Counted from the stretch's first letter, positions 38,426-49,104 are shown. The stretch: 64,000 nt of DNA from Lactobacillus sp. (GCA_022484695.1 JAKVKU010000005.1:124001-188000); one strand, 5' to 3'. Made by a program: numbers and translations. Notes: generated by a model from the sequence alone, not told the origin.

Positions 38426-40191
38426 ACGAAATGTTACGTTCCTTAAGACAACTGCAGCCGTTTTTAAAACCTAATCGCCGTAATTTATTTTTATCCCTAC
38501 TGAGTACGGTCCTTTCAGTCATTTTTAATGCTCTGTGGCCGGTGACCATGGGGTTGATCGTCACCGAAATCACACGGGCGTTGACCCAGCATCGGGCGGT
38601 GAACTTTAATTATGTGTTACAGGTGATTGGTGTTATTTTAATTTTTGCCTTGGGTTATCAAGTGTCGTTATTTTTCTCCCAATATCTCATGACTTTGACG
38701 GTTCAGCGTTCCATGGCCGGCATGCGGCATGCTTTGGATAAGAAAATTAATAGCTTACCGGTGAATTACTTTGATAAACATCAGTTGGGTAATTTATTAT
38801 CTCGATTTACCAATGATGTGGATGCCATTACCAATGCCTTACAACAAGGATTGATTCAAGCCGTCAATTCGGTTTCCGGTATTACCGTGGCCGTGATCAT
38901 GATGTTTACCATCAATTGGCTCATGGCCTTAATTGCCCTGTGGATGATTCCTGCCACTTTGTTGGTATCTAAAGTGATCCTTAAAAAATCACAACCCTAT
39001 TTTGATGGTCAGCAAAACACATTAGGGCAATTAAATGCCGCCGTTCAAGAAAATTTCACAGGCTTTACAGAAGTCCAAGCTTATGGCCATGAGCAAAAAA
39101 CCATGGCGGCCTTTCATGAGGTCAATCAGAACTTGACCCAATATGGTTTTAAAGCCGCTTTTATTTCTGGTATTTTAATGCCACTAGTGTCGGCAATCGC
39201 CTATATTACCTATGCGGTCATGGCCACCATCGGGGGGATCTTCGTCTTACGTGGGGTCATTCCAATTGGGAACCTACAAGCCTTTATCCAATATATCTGG
39301 CAGATCAATCAGCCCCTGGCTTCTTTGACCCAGATCTCAAGTATTTTACAGGCAGGTCAGGCAGCGACCAAGCGGGTCATGGAGGTCTTAAATGAACCCA
39401 ATGAAACTCAAAGTGGGATCCAACAACATTTGCCAAAACCAGTCCGGGGTAAAATTGAATTTAAAAACGTTTCTTTTAGCTATCAACCAGACAAACCCCT
39501 GATCAAGAATTTGACCTTTACTGCCACACCAGGCAGTACAGTGGCCATCGTGGGCCCTACTGGGGCGGGCAAAACGACTTTGATCAATTTGCTGCTGCGC
39601 TTTTATGAAATCAATACTGGTGAAATTTTACTAGATGGTGTCGATACCAAACAAGTGGCCCGCCAAGAATTACGCTCTGAATTTGGAATGGTTTTACAAG
39701 ATACCTGGTTATATAAGGATACAATTGCCAATAATATCCGTTTTGGGAAATTAAAAGCCAGTGACTATGAGGTCGTGGATGCGGCCAAAACCGCCAATAT
39801 CGACTACTACGTGCATACGCTGCCTAAGGGCTATCAGACCATGATCTCCTCAGAAGCGGATAATGTTTCCCAAGGGCAAAAGCAACTCATGACCATTGCC
39901 CGGGCGATTATTGCCGATCCAGCAATCATGATCTTAGATGAAGCTACCAGCTCGGTGGATACCCGCCTTGAACAAATGTTACAGCAAGCTATGGATAAGA
40001 TCATGGCTGGCCGCACCAGTTTTGTGATTGCCCACCGCTTGTCAACGATTCGCAATGCTGATTTGATCTTGGTCATGCAGCACGGCGAAATTATTGAACA
40101 AGGCAATCATAGTCAACTGATGGCGAAAAAGGGTTTTTACGCCCAACTTTACAACAGCCAATTTGAAGATGCTGATGTTTTAGAAAGTTAA
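38422..40191 (+). CDS. ABC exporter half-transporter, subunit 2 (canonical Glu, altered signature)
   Basis: Second half of the exporter, 589 residues. Walker A GPTGAGKTT is near residue 378; Walker B IMILDEATSSVD keeps the catalytic Glu, but the signature at residues 482-488 reads VSQGQKQ in place of LSGGQ. This complements subunit 1: the active ATP site would combine this Walker A/B with the canonical signature of subunit 1, and the other site would be degenerate. It overlaps subunit 1 by 4 bases and ends on a strong terminator. Confidence 0.9.
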   Translation: MNEMLRSLRQLQPFLKPNRRNLFLSLLSTVLSVIFNALWPVTMGLIVTEITRALTQHRAVNFNYVLQVIGVILIFALGYQVSLFFSQYLMTLTVQRSMAGMRHALDKKINSLPVNYFDKHQLGNLLSRFTNDVDAITNALQQGLIQAVNSVSGITVAVIMMFTINWLMALIALWMIPATLLVSKVILKKSQPYFDGQQNTLGQLNAAVQENFTGFTEVQAYGHEQKTMAAFHEVNQNLTQYGFKAAFISGILMPLVSAIAYITYAVMATIGGIFVLRGVIPIGNLQAFIQYIWQINQPLASLTQISSILQAGQAATKRVMEVLNEPNETQSGIQQHLPKPVRGKIEFKNVSFSYQPDKPLIKNLTFTATPGSTVAIVGPTGAGKTTLINLLLRFYEINTGEILLDGVDTKQVARQELRSEFGMVLQDTWLYKDTIANNIRFGKLKASDYEVVDAAKTANIDYYVHTLPKGYQTMISSEADNVSQGQKQLMTIARAIIADPAIMILDEATSSVDTRLEQMLQQAMDKIMAGRTSFVIAHRLSTIRNADLILVMQHGEIIEQGNHSQLMAKKGFYAQLYNSQFEDADVLES

Positions 40192-40237
40192 AAAACGGTC
40201 CTTAGCGGAATGATTTTACGCTAAGGGCCGTTTTTGT
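40191..40237. terminator. Terminator between the ABC operon and def
   Basis: AAAAACGG and CCTTAGCG (from 40191) pair with CGCTAAGG and CCGTTTTT (to about 40235); long stem, loop about 11 bases. A-rich left and T-rich right flanks allow use on both strands (convergent def). Confidence 0.88.
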
Positions 40238-40253
40238 CGGGGAACATTAAACT

Positions 40254-40817
40254 TTATTCGATAACAACGGTGTTGTCTTTGAGCTTAAAGGGATTTTCCT
40301 TGTTAATGTGGTCATAAAACAAAATACCATTGAGATGATCGATCTCGTGTTGGCAAACAATGGCGGGATAGTCTTTGAGTTTTAAACGGATGGTATTACC
40401 ATCCATATCTTGACACCGAATAGTGATGCGGTCATGTCTAGGGACGTATCCGCGGATATCCTTATCCACTGATAAACAGCCTTCACCTTCTGCCAGGGCA
40501 GCATCTTTGACGGATTGGACAATAATCAAGGGATTAATTAAAACTGTCTTTAAAACTGGTTTGGGATCATCTGGATTATCGGTGGGCACCAAAACGGCAG
40601 CCATTTGTTTGGATACACCAACCTGCGGGGCTGCTAAGCCAACGCCGGCACGTAATTGATGCTTTTCAGCGATTTTGGGGTCTTGACTGTTGACTAAGTA
40701 ATTCATCATGTCAGCGGCTAATTGGCGGTCCTCATCACTTAATGGAAATTCAACTTTTTTGGCAACTTGGCGCAATACCGGGTCACCATCGCGTACAATG
40801 TCCTTCATTAATATCAA
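40254..40817 (-). CDS. def: Peptide deformylase
   Basis: Metalloenzyme that removes the formyl group from nascent N-formyl-methionine proteins. All three motifs are present: [16 protein letters not shown] and QHEIDHLNG (metal ligands Cys, His, His and catalytic Glu). 187 residues, typical Gram-positive (type 2) size. I keep TTG 40817 (MILMKDI...) because GGAGG is 8 bases upstream; ATG 40808 would be 17 bases away. Related enzymes also start with Met-Ile-x-Met. Confidence 0.94.
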   Translation of the reverse strand: MILMKDIVRDGDPVLRQVAKKVEFPLSDEDRQLAADMMNYLVNSQDPKIAEKHQLRAGVGLAAPQVGVSKQMAAVLVPTDNPDDPKPVLKTVLINPLIIVQSVKDAALAEGEGCLSVDKDIRGYVPRHDRITIRCQDMDGNTIRLKLKDYPAIVCQHEIDHLNGILFYDHINKENPFKLKDNTVVIE

Positions 40818-40917
40818 AATAGTTCCCTCCGTTATTTCAATTCGAATAAAATGTTACCACAACAATTGCTGCATTAAAAGCATCATTGCAGTTAGGTAAC
40901 AAAAATCTTAAACCTAG

Positions 40918-40946
40918 TTGACAAACACTTAAAGAACACGTATATT
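40918..40946 (+). promoter_or_regulatory. M-box operon promoter 1
   Basis: TTGACA at 40918-40923, 17-base spacer, TATATT at 40941-40946. The best consensus match in the window on this strand. Confidence 0.7.
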
Positions 40947-40948
40947 TG

Positions 40949-40977
40949 TTTACATATGCTGCTTAGGCGCGTATACT
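40949..40977 (+). promoter_or_regulatory. M-box operon promoter 2
   Basis: TTTACA at 40949-40954, 17-base spacer, TATACT at 40972-40977. It would start transcription near 40984, just before the riboswitch. Confidence 0.7.
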
Positions 40978-40999
40978 AGATTGTAGATTAAAAAAGATA

Positions 41000-41201
41000 A
41001 ATATGTCCCGTTAGGTGAGGCTCCTATATGAAAATACGCTGTTGCTCAGAAACATCGAGAGATGCCAACGAGTCAACTGGAATTGCCCATGAAGGCTTTT
41101 TCTAATACAGCTGATGAATTTCTACGTCATATAGTGCTAAAACTAAACGATTGGGATTTTCCGTGGACACCCCAATTGTTTGTGGTGTCCTTTTCTTTTT
41201 T
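41000..41201 (+). promoter_or_regulatory. M-box (ykoK leader) magnesium riboswitch with terminator
   Basis: Mg2+-sensing leader RNA that normally turns off Mg2+ transport genes when magnesium is plentiful. The conserved M-box strings are present in order: TTAGGTGAGGCTCCTATATG (41011-41030), ATACGCTGTTGC (41034-41045), GATGCCAACG, GTCAAC, AATTGCCCATGAAGG, the GCTGATGAAT segment and AGTGCTAAAACTAAACGA. An intrinsic terminator follows: GGACACC (41165-41171) pairs with GGTGTCC (41184-41190), then a T-rich run to 41201. The two promoters just upstream feed it. The regulated genes are a 28-codon ORF and a truncated P-type-ATPase-like gene. Confidence 0.92.
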
Positions 41202-41243
41202 AGCAATTATTAAATTTTAACGACAAAGAGAGGTGAGTGTAAA

Positions 41244-41330
41244 ATGCAAAACGATTCTAAACCTGGAGCGACGGATATAGGTGATCAGCAGAGGAAGTCT
41301 GGCGTTTTACCCACCTCTTTGCAAATGTAA
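41244..41330 (+). CDS. Short ORF in the M-box transcript (28 residues)
   Basis: ATG at 41244 has a strong ribosome site (AGAGAGGTGAG, about 8 bases upstream) and runs 28 codons to TAA at 41330. The peptide is polar (MQNDSKPGATDIGDQQ...) with no membrane segment. It lies between the riboswitch terminator and the next gene. It may be a leader peptide or a small protein; family unknown. The ribosome site supports translation, but real expression is not shown. Confidence 0.5.
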   Translation: MQNDSKPGATDIGDQQRKSGVLPTSLQM

Positions 41331-41394
41331 ATATTAATGTAAATATGTGGTTGAACAACAACTTCTTCTGTATCAAGCAGAGGAGGGTAGCACA

Positions 41395-42291
41395 ATGTTC
41401 AAAAGCTTATTTGTAATGGCAAATTACAATTTTTCCACAGCTAAAGCTTTACGTGTTCAAATGACACAGGCAAGTGGTTTATCTGTCAGTGAAGTTAGAC
41501 AACGCGCTGAGAAATTTGGCGCCAATGAGTTCACGACGTTAAAACCACAAGCTATTTTAAAGCAAGTTTTAGCTGATTTAAAGACTGCCACTGTCCTAGG
41601 CCTATTGGCATTAAGCAGTCTATTATGGGCAGATCAAGTTATTTTGCCCGCCATGATCATACTCAGCGTGTTAGTGAGCCTATTGAGTTTTCAAGTCGCT
41701 CAAACGTTGCGTTTTAATCGGATCGTTAAAAAGATTCAAACTATTACGCAAACTGAATTTTTAGTTATCCGCAGTGGCTTGAGCCGCCGGATCACTGGGG
41801 CCCAATTGGTGCCAGGAGATATTCTACTGTTAGCCACTGGCGACTATCTGCCAGCCAATGTGAACTTCTTTGAGGATAGTGATATCCAATTGAACACCAC
41901 GACGGCAACCATTGGCTCTCAAGTGATCTCAGGTGAAGGTTTTGCGGTGGTTATGGCCACTGGCAAGGCTTTAATTGCAACACCAAGCTTGGCTGTGTTA
42001 AAGGTCCAAAAAATGCAGGCTGTTTTCAATTTCTTAACAAGCGTTGTTGCAAAAATTCAACAATTTTGCCAAGGTCTTAAAAAGACAAAACCCACACAGG
42101 TGACTACAACAACAGTTAGTCCCAAAATTATGATTCAAAACTTAACCGCTGGTTTCGTGCCCCAATTTGGCGATCAAGTTGATAGCACTGATTTTCGACA
42201 GCAGACGTCCATCGTTTTAACTTACGAATCGTCCCTCGATGGCCCGGCGTTAACCTCAACCAATCGACCCGCGCTGCTTGTTGCAGCCTAA
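41395..42291 (+). CDS. Truncated P-type ATPase-like protein (N-terminal and actuator domains only)
   Basis: 298-residue protein resembling the first third of an MgtA-type or related cation ATPase. Visible parts: the N-terminal cation-ATPase region (GLSVSEVRQRAEKFGANEF), two membrane helices (about residues 65-105), and the actuator domain (QLVPGDILLLATGDYLPANV). The TGES loop is replaced by TIGSQ, and AVVMATGKA marks the end of the actuator domain. There is no DKTGT phosphorylation site, nucleotide-binding domain or later helices; a unique 90-residue polar tail follows. Start ATG 41395 after GAGGAGGG; an in-frame GTG at 41347 lacks one. It cannot pump ions by itself. Confidence 0.8.
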   Translation: MFKSLFVMANYNFSTAKALRVQMTQASGLSVSEVRQRAEKFGANEFTTLKPQAILKQVLADLKTATVLGLLALSSLLWADQVILPAMIILSVLVSLLSFQVAQTLRFNRIVKKIQTITQTEFLVIRSGLSRRITGAQLVPGDILLLATGDYLPANVNFFEDSDIQLNTTTATIGSQVISGEGFAVVMATGKALIATPSLAVLKVQKMQAVFNFLTSVVAKIQQFCQGLKKTKPTQVTTTTVSPKIMIQNLTAGFVPQFGDQVDSTDFRQQTSIVLTYESSLDGPALTSTNRPALLVAA

Positions 42292-42310
42292 ATAGTGAAT
42301 TAAAAGGTCA

Positions 42311-42356
42311 AGAATATCATTTTACAGTGAAAAGCTGTTGGTGATATTCTTTTTTT
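42311..42356 (+). terminator. Terminator after the truncated P-type ATPase-like gene
   Basis: AGAATATCA (42311-42319) pairs with TGATATTCT (42342-42350), followed by seven T. Confidence 0.92.
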
Positions 42357-43717
<1,361 letters not shown>

Positions 43718-43718
43718 T

Positions 43719-44696
43719 ATGGCAAAAAAAACAATGATTCAGGCAATTACTGCTGCGTTGGGCCAAGCCATTGAACAAGACGACAAAGTACTTGTTTTTG
43801 GTGAAGATGTGGGTAAAAATGGTGGTGTTTTCCGGGCCACTGAAGGTCTCCAGGAGAAATACGGTGAAGACAAAGTATTTGATACACCTTTGGCAGAATC
43901 TGGCATCGGCGGCTTGGCCATTGGGCTAGCTTTAGAGGGTTTACGGCCAGTTCCTGAAATTCAATTCTTTGGTTTTATTTTTGAAACCATGGACTCCATT
44001 GGTGGTCAAATGTCACGGATGCGTTATCGGATGGATAATACCCGTTCGATGCCGATTACGATTCGTTCACCTTTTGGCGGCGGTGTTCATACACCAGAAA
44101 TGCATTCAGATAACTTTGAAGGCTTAATTGCCCAATTTCCGGGCATTCGGGTGGTCATTCCTAGTAATCCTTACGATGCCAAGGGCTTGTTGTTGTCTTC
44201 TATCAAGAGCAACGATCCGGTGTTGTTCTTGGAACATATGAAATTGTACCGTTCCTTTAGAGAAGAAGTGCCTGATGAAGCCTATGAAGTACCACTAGAT
44301 CAATGTGGTATCAGCCGTGAGGGTAAAGACGTTACCATCGTCACATATGGTGCCATGGTCCGGGAGAGTTTAAAGGCTGCAGACAACTTAGCTAAAGAAA
44401 ACATTGACGCTGAAGTTATCGATTTGCGGACGATTTCACCGATTGACTATGACACAATTCTAGCTTCTGTAAAGAAAACAAGTCGGGTCGTGGTTGTTCA
44501 AGAAGCCCAGCGGCAAGCTGGTGTGGGTAATAATGTCGTTTCTGAAATTTCCCAAAGAGCGATCTTGTCTCTAGAAGCCCCAATTGGTTTTGTGGCTGCC
44601 CCAGACACACCATTCCCATTTGGCCAAGCTGAAAATGATTGGTTGCCAAATGCCAGTGATATTGAAGCTAAAGTAAAAGAAGCTATGAGTTACTAA
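43719..44696 (+). CDS. pdhB: Pyruvate dehydrogenase E1 component, beta subunit
   Basis: Beta half of the alpha2-beta2 E1. 325 residues, standard. Typical segments: [18 protein letters not shown] near the N-terminus, [36 protein letters not shown], and the C-terminal regulatory part ending AMSY. AAAGGAG precedes the ATG, which lies one base after the pdhA stop. Intact, no anomalies. Confidence 0.97.
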   Translation: MAKKTMIQAITAALGQAIEQDDKVLVFGEDVGKNGGVFRATEGLQEKYGEDKVFDTPLAESGIGGLAIGLALEGLRPVPEIQFFGFIFETMDSIGGQMSRMRYRMDNTRSMPITIRSPFGGGVHTPEMHSDNFEGLIAQFPGIRVVIPSNPYDAKGLLLSSIKSNDPVLFLEHMKLYRSFREEVPDEAYEVPLDQCGISREGKDVTIVTYGAMVRESLKAADNLAKENIDAEVIDLRTISPIDYDTILASVKKTSRVVVVQEAQRQAGVGNNVVSEISQRAILSLEAPIGFVAAPDTPFPFGQAENDWLPNASDIEAKVKEAMSY

Positions 44697-44723
44697 TTTT
44701 TGGATATAGAAAGGAAGAAAACT

Positions 44724-46391
44724 ATGGCCTATCAATTCAAACTACCCGAACTAGGTGAAGGTATCGTTGAAGGTGAAATCGTCAAGTGGCATGTTAAAGT
44801 TGGCGATACCATTAACGAAGACGATACTTTGCTGGAGGTGCAAAACGACAAATCCGTTGAGGAAATTCCCTCACCGGTGACTGGGAAAGTGCTCAATATC
44901 ATGGCAAATGAGGGGGACACCGTGGAAGTCGGTCAACCTTTGATTGAAATTGACGCCCCCGGCGCAGCTGGCAATGACACGCCAGCCGCCGCACCGGCTG
45001 CAGCAGCACCTGCGCCAGCGGCAACACCGGCACCTACTGCCCCAAGTTCAGCTGACAAAGTCTATCAGTTTAAACTGCCTGAACTGGGTGAAGGTATTGT
45101 GGAAGGTGAAATCGTTAAGTGGCACGTTAAAGTTGGCGATACCATTAATGAAGACGACACCTTATTAGAAGTTCAAAATGATAAATCCGTTGAAGAAATT
45201 CCTTCGCCAGTTACTGGTAAAGTTACGAACTTAGTGGCCAATGAAGGCGATACGGTGGAAGTTGGCCAAGTATTAGTTGAAATTGATGCACCCGGCCATA
45301 ATGATGCTACGCCAGTAGGTGCTGGTACCAGTGCCCCAGCTGCCGCACCTGCCGCTGCACCGGAACCCCAAGTTCAAAATGCGGCCAGTGGCCCAGCTGC
45401 GGTGACCCCAAATAACGTGGTTGCCATCAGTGACCCTAACCGAGAAGTATTAGCCATGCCTTCTGTGCGGCAATATGCCAGAGAACATGACGTGGACATT
45501 TCCCAAGTACCCGCTACGGGCAACCACAATCGTATTACCAAACAAGATGTGGATAACTTTATTGCCGGTGGCACCAGTGCACCCGCTGCCACACCTGCTA
45601 GTGCAGCTGCCCCAGTTAGTGCGCCTGCAGTGACGGCTGCCCCAGCTGCAACCGAAGCACCTAAGGCTTATACATCCACTGAACCTGATCGTGAAGTTCG
45701 TGAAAAGATGTCGCCAACTCGGCGAGCTATTGCCAAGGCAATGACCACCAGCAAGCATACAGCACCACATGTCACGATTTTTGATGATGTCGAAGTTTCT
45801 AAATTAATGGCTCATCGTAAGAAATACAAGACAGTTGCGGCTGATCGGGGGATTCATTTGACCTTCTTAGCTTATGTGGTCAAGGCCTTAGTGGTTACTG
45901 TTAAGGATTATCCAGATTTGAATGCGTCAATTGATGACGTAGCCCAAGAAATCGTGCATAAGAATTACTTCAATATTGGGATTGCGACGAATACGCCCCA
46001 TGGCTTATACGTGCCTAATATTAAAGATGCCGATAAGAAGAGTATTTTTGAAATTGCCAAAGAAATTTCAGAAAATGCGGAATTAGCCAAAGATAATAAG
46101 CTTAAACCACAATCTATGCGTTCTGGCACAATTACCATCAGTAATATCGGTTCCATTGGTGGTGGTTGGTTTACCCCAGTTATCAATTATCCTGAAGTTG
46201 CGATCCTTGGTTTTGGCCGTATTGCCAAAGAACCTTACGTGACCGCCGATGGCCAAATTGCTGTGGGTGCCATGATGAAATTATCATTATCGTTTGATCA
46301 TCGTTTGATTGATGGTGCTTATGCCCAAGAAGCAATGAATGAATTAAAGAAATTATTAGCAGATCCTGAATTATTGTTGATGGAAGGATGA
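44724..46391 (+). CDS. pdhC: Dihydrolipoamide acetyltransferase (E2) with two lipoyl domains
   Basis: Core of the PDH complex. Two lipoyl domains come first, with lipoylation lysines Lys43 and Lys154 in DKS; they share an identical protein segment of about 54 residues. Ala/Pro-rich hinges follow each one. A peripheral subunit-binding domain (PSVRQYAREHDVDISQVPATG) and the catalytic domain with SFDHRLIDG complete it. 555 residues. ATG 44724 follows AAAGGAAG; an in-frame ATG at 44700 has no ribosome site. Confidence 0.97.
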   Translation: MAYQFKLPELGEGIVEGEIVKWHVKVGDTINEDDTLLEVQNDKSVEEIPSPVTGKVLNIMANEGDTVEVGQPLIEIDAPGAAGNDTPAAAPAAAAPAPAATPAPTAPSSADKVYQFKLPELGEGIVEGEIVKWHVKVGDTINEDDTLLEVQNDKSVEEIPSPVTGKVTNLVANEGDTVEVGQVLVEIDAPGHNDATPVGAGTSAPAAAPAAAPEPQVQNAASGPAAVTPNNVVAISDPNREVLAMPSVRQYAREHDVDISQVPATGNHNRITKQDVDNFIAGGTSAPAATPASAAAPVSAPAVTAAPAATEAPKAYTSTEPDREVREKMSPTRRAIAKAMTTSKHTAPHVTIFDDVEVSKLMAHRKKYKTVAADRGIHLTFLAYVVKALVVTVKDYPDLNASIDDVAQEIVHKNYFNIGIATNTPHGLYVPNIKDADKKSIFEIAKEISENAELAKDNKLKPQSMRSGTITISNIGSIGGGWFTPVINYPEVAILGFGRIAKEPYVTADGQIAVGAMMKLSLSFDHRLIDGAYAQEAMNELKKLLADPELLLMEG

Positions 46392-46398
46392 GGATTAA

Positions 46399-47805
46399 AT
46401 GGTAGTTGGAGATTTCGCAATTGACTTAGATACAGTTGTCATCGGTTCTGGCCCCGGGGGTTACGTTGCTGCAATTCATGCCGCTGAATTAGGGCAAAAA
46501 GTAACCGTCATTGAAAGAGAATTTGTTGGTGGGGTTTGTTTGAATGTGGGTTGTATTCCTTCAAAGGCCTTGATCAATGCCGGCCACCGTTTACAAGCTG
46601 CCAGTGATGCCTCAACTTTTGGTATTACCACCCAAAAACCAACCATTGACTGGACGAAGACGCAAGATTGGAAAGAAAATAAAGTTGTGCACCGTTTGAC
46701 TTCAGGCGTGGCCATGCTCTTTAAAAAGCATAAAATTGACCTGATCATGGGGGATGCTTTTTTAAAGGATAGCCATAGTTTCCGAGTTATTCAAAAAGAC
46801 AGTGCGCAAACTTATACATTTAAGAACTTAATTATTGCTACTGGTAGTCGGCCAATTGAGATTCCTGGCTTTAAATTCGAAGGCCGGGTCGTGGATTCCA
46901 CGGGGGGTTTGAATTTACCTGAGATTCCTAAGGAATTAGTGGTCATTGGCGGTGGCTACATTGGTTCTGAATTAGCAGGAGCTTATACGAATTTAGGCGC
47001 TCACGTGACTATTTTAGAAGGTACACCGTCAATCTTGCCAAACTTTGATAAAGACATGGTGGCCTTGGTCTTGAACAACTTCAAACAAAAGGGTACCGAT
47101 GTGATCACCAGTGCCATGGCCAAATCGGCTGTTCAGACGGACAAAGACGTCACGGTGAACTACGAAGTTGATGGCAAGGCGCAAAGTATTAAAGCCGACT
47201 ATGTCATGGTGACCGTGGGCCGGCGCCCGAACACCAATGATATGGGCTTAGAACAAGCCGGGATTAAAACCAGCGACCGGGGCTTGATCGAAGTAGACAA
47301 TCAAGGCCGGACCAATGTTGCCAACATCTATGCCATTGGCGATATTGTGGCTGGGGCGGCTTTAGCCCATAAGGCTTCTTATGAGGGTAAGATTGCCGCA
47401 GAGGCTATTTCTGGCAAGAAGTCTGCCGTGGACTATAAAGCCATGCCTGGTGTCTGTTATTGTGATCCGGAGTTAGCCACCACTGGATTAACGCTAACTG
47501 AGGCTAAGGATAAGGGCTATGATGCCAAAGCTTCCAAGTTCCCATTTGCAGCCAATGGTCGGGCCATTTCTTTAGATGAGACGGAGGGTTTTGTGAAACT
47601 GATCTCTGATAAAAAAGATGGTACTTTACTTGGCGGGCAAGTGGCTGGACCTGGTGCCAGCGATTTGATTTCAGAATTAACGGTTGCCGTTGAAGCTGGG
47701 ATGAATATTGAAGATTTAGCATTAACTATTCATCCTCACCCAACTTTAGGGGAAGCTATTATGGATGCAGCCGACGTTGCTGAAGGTTTCCCAACTAATA
47801 TTTAA
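46399..47805 (+). CDS. pdhD: Dihydrolipoamide dehydrogenase (E3)
   Basis: FAD disulfide reductase that reoxidises lipoyl groups with NAD+. The redox-active pair is Cys47/Cys52 ([15 protein letters not shown]); the FAD motif [15 protein letters not shown] is at the start, NAD binding around [16 protein letters not shown], and the active-site histidine in [11 protein letters not shown]. 468 residues. It closes the operon, followed by a terminator-like hairpin. Confidence 0.97.
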   Translation: MVVGDFAIDLDTVVIGSGPGGYVAAIHAAELGQKVTVIEREFVGGVCLNVGCIPSKALINAGHRLQAASDASTFGITTQKPTIDWTKTQDWKENKVVHRLTSGVAMLFKKHKIDLIMGDAFLKDSHSFRVIQKDSAQTYTFKNLIIATGSRPIEIPGFKFEGRVVDSTGGLNLPEIPKELVVIGGGYIGSELAGAYTNLGAHVTILEGTPSILPNFDKDMVALVLNNFKQKGTDVITSAMAKSAVQTDKDVTVNYEVDGKAQSIKADYVMVTVGRRPNTNDMGLEQAGIKTSDRGLIEVDNQGRTNVANIYAIGDIVAGAALAHKASYEGKIAAEAISGKKSAVDYKAMPGVCYCDPELATTGLTLTEAKDKGYDAKASKFPFAANGRAISLDETEGFVKLISDKKDGTLLGGQVAGPGASDLISELTVAVEAGMNIEDLALTIHPHPTLGEAIMDAADVAEGFPTNI

Positions 47806-47816
47806 GCAGTATTTTC

Positions 47817-47868
47817 AGAGCAGTCACTTCCTGGGAATGAAAATTTCAGAAAGTGGGTGCTCTATTTT
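47817..47868 (+). terminator. Terminator after pdhD
   Basis: AGAGCAGTCACTT (47817-47829) pairs with AAGTGGGTGCTCT (47851-47863), followed by ATTTTTG. A TATAAT (47881-47886) just downstream is the likely -10 of the next gene. Confidence 0.75.
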
Positions 47869-47942
47869 TGTGGGATGTTGTATAATAAACACTAACTGAT
47901 TTTTTCGGCAGTCAGGTTTTACGAATTGGAGCGTGTTTTTAA

Positions 47943-48224
47943 ATGGAGAACTATACGTACCCGTTGGATACAGATTGGTCCACCGCTGAAATTGTGCAGG
48001 TGGTTGATTTTTATAATGCCATCGAGCAAGTTTTTGAAAAAGGGATCAACAAAGTTGAATTAATGGATAAGTACCAAGCTTTTAAAAAAATTGTACCCAG
48101 CAAGATGCAAGAAAAACAGTTAGACAAACAATTTAATGCGGCATCCGGTTATTCGATTTATCAAGCCATGCAAGCCGCCCGGGCAGCAACTGGTACCCAA
48201 GTTATAATTAAGGAGGCGCAATAG
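47943..48224 (+). CDS. UPF0223 family protein (YktA-like)
   Basis: Small conserved cytoplasmic protein of 93 residues, UPF0223 family (KGINKVELMDKYQAFKKIVPSKMQEKQLD is typical, shown in part). Function unknown. It is commonly found beside an inositol monophosphatase gene, as here, where the next start overlaps its stop by one base. The ribosome site is GGAG about 9 bases before the ATG. Confidence 0.88.
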   Translation: MENYTYPLDTDWSTAEIVQVVDFYNAIEQVFEKGINKVELMDKYQAFKKIVPSKMQEKQLDKQFNAASGYSIYQAMQAARAATGTQVIIKEAQ

Positions 48225-49009
48225 TGTCTGAATCTGTAAATATTTGGCAGTTAGCCAGTGAAATCAAATTTTGGATCGCGGCTGCGGCTGAAAACGTGAA
48301 AGCCCATTTGCATGATGATCTGCAAGTTGAAACCAAATCTAATCGCAATGATTTAGTAACGAATGTGGATAAACTCACCGAAAAACATCTCGTCGGTGAG
48401 ATTCGCCGAGCTTATCCCCAAGCTAGAATTGTGGGCGAAGAGGGCTTTGGTGATCAGGTCGATGACTTGACTGGCCTGGTATTTTTTGTGGATCCCATTG
48501 ATGGCACGATGAATTTTGTGAAGGAAAAAGAAAATTTCGCCATCATGATTGGCGCCTATCTGGATGGTGTTGGGCTCGTGGGGGTCATTATGGACGTTGT
48601 GGCGGGCAACATTTTTTGGGGCGGACCAGAACTGGGCGTTTACAAAAATGAACTGGCTTTGCCTAAACCTAAGAATCTCAATCTGGCTGACGGCCTGTTA
48701 GGCGTCTCTGGGCCTTTATTGCGCAAAGATGTCCGCCATATGGCCACAGCTGTGGGCCAAAGTTCTGGGGCGCGGATCATTGGCAGTGCTGGTATTGAAT
48801 TCACAAAAGTATTGCAAGGTATTGAAAATGGCTATGTTTCTCATCTCATGCCCTGGGATTTTGCTGCGGGTAAAGTCATGGCAGAAACGTTGGGCCTATT
48901 AGTCACAGATATTGACGGCACCCCCCTAAGTATGTTATCATCTAAAATTGTGCTAATTGGAACGGAACGGACGCATGCACAAATTGTTGCTTTGCAACAA
49001 CAGGATTAA
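48224..49009 (+). CDS. Inositol monophosphatase family protein
   Basis: Mg2+-dependent phosphatase of the SuhB/IMPase/CysQ superfamily, 261 residues. Metal-binding motifs: GEEG (residues 71-74), DPIDGTMNF (90-98) and WDFAAGKVMAE late in the protein. The natural substrate cannot be set from sequence. The start is GTG 48224 (TAGTG overlap with the previous stop), with AAGGAGG upstream; coupled translation with the UPF0223 gene is likely. Confidence 0.9.
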   Translation: MSESVNIWQLASEIKFWIAAAAENVKAHLHDDLQVETKSNRNDLVTNVDKLTEKHLVGEIRRAYPQARIVGEEGFGDQVDDLTGLVFFVDPIDGTMNFVKEKENFAIMIGAYLDGVGLVGVIMDVVAGNIFWGGPELGVYKNELALPKPKNLNLADGLLGVSGPLLRKDVRHMATAVGQSSGARIIGSAGIEFTKVLQGIENGYVSHLMPWDFAAGKVMAETLGLLVTDIDGTPLSMLSSKIVLIGTERTHAQIVALQQQD

Positions 49010-49032
49010 AACGAATGTGCTTTCATTACTGT

Positions 49033-49057
49033 AAGCGTGGTATTTACGCTTTTTTTG
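49033..49057 (+). terminator. Terminator after the inositol phosphatase-like gene
   Basis: AAGCGT (49033-49038) pairs with ACGCTT (49046-49051), followed by a run of T. Confidence 0.8.
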
Positions 49058-49104
49058 AATGTAAAGCAATTGATCATACGTGAAGATTCGCAAATCGCTA
49101 ATTA

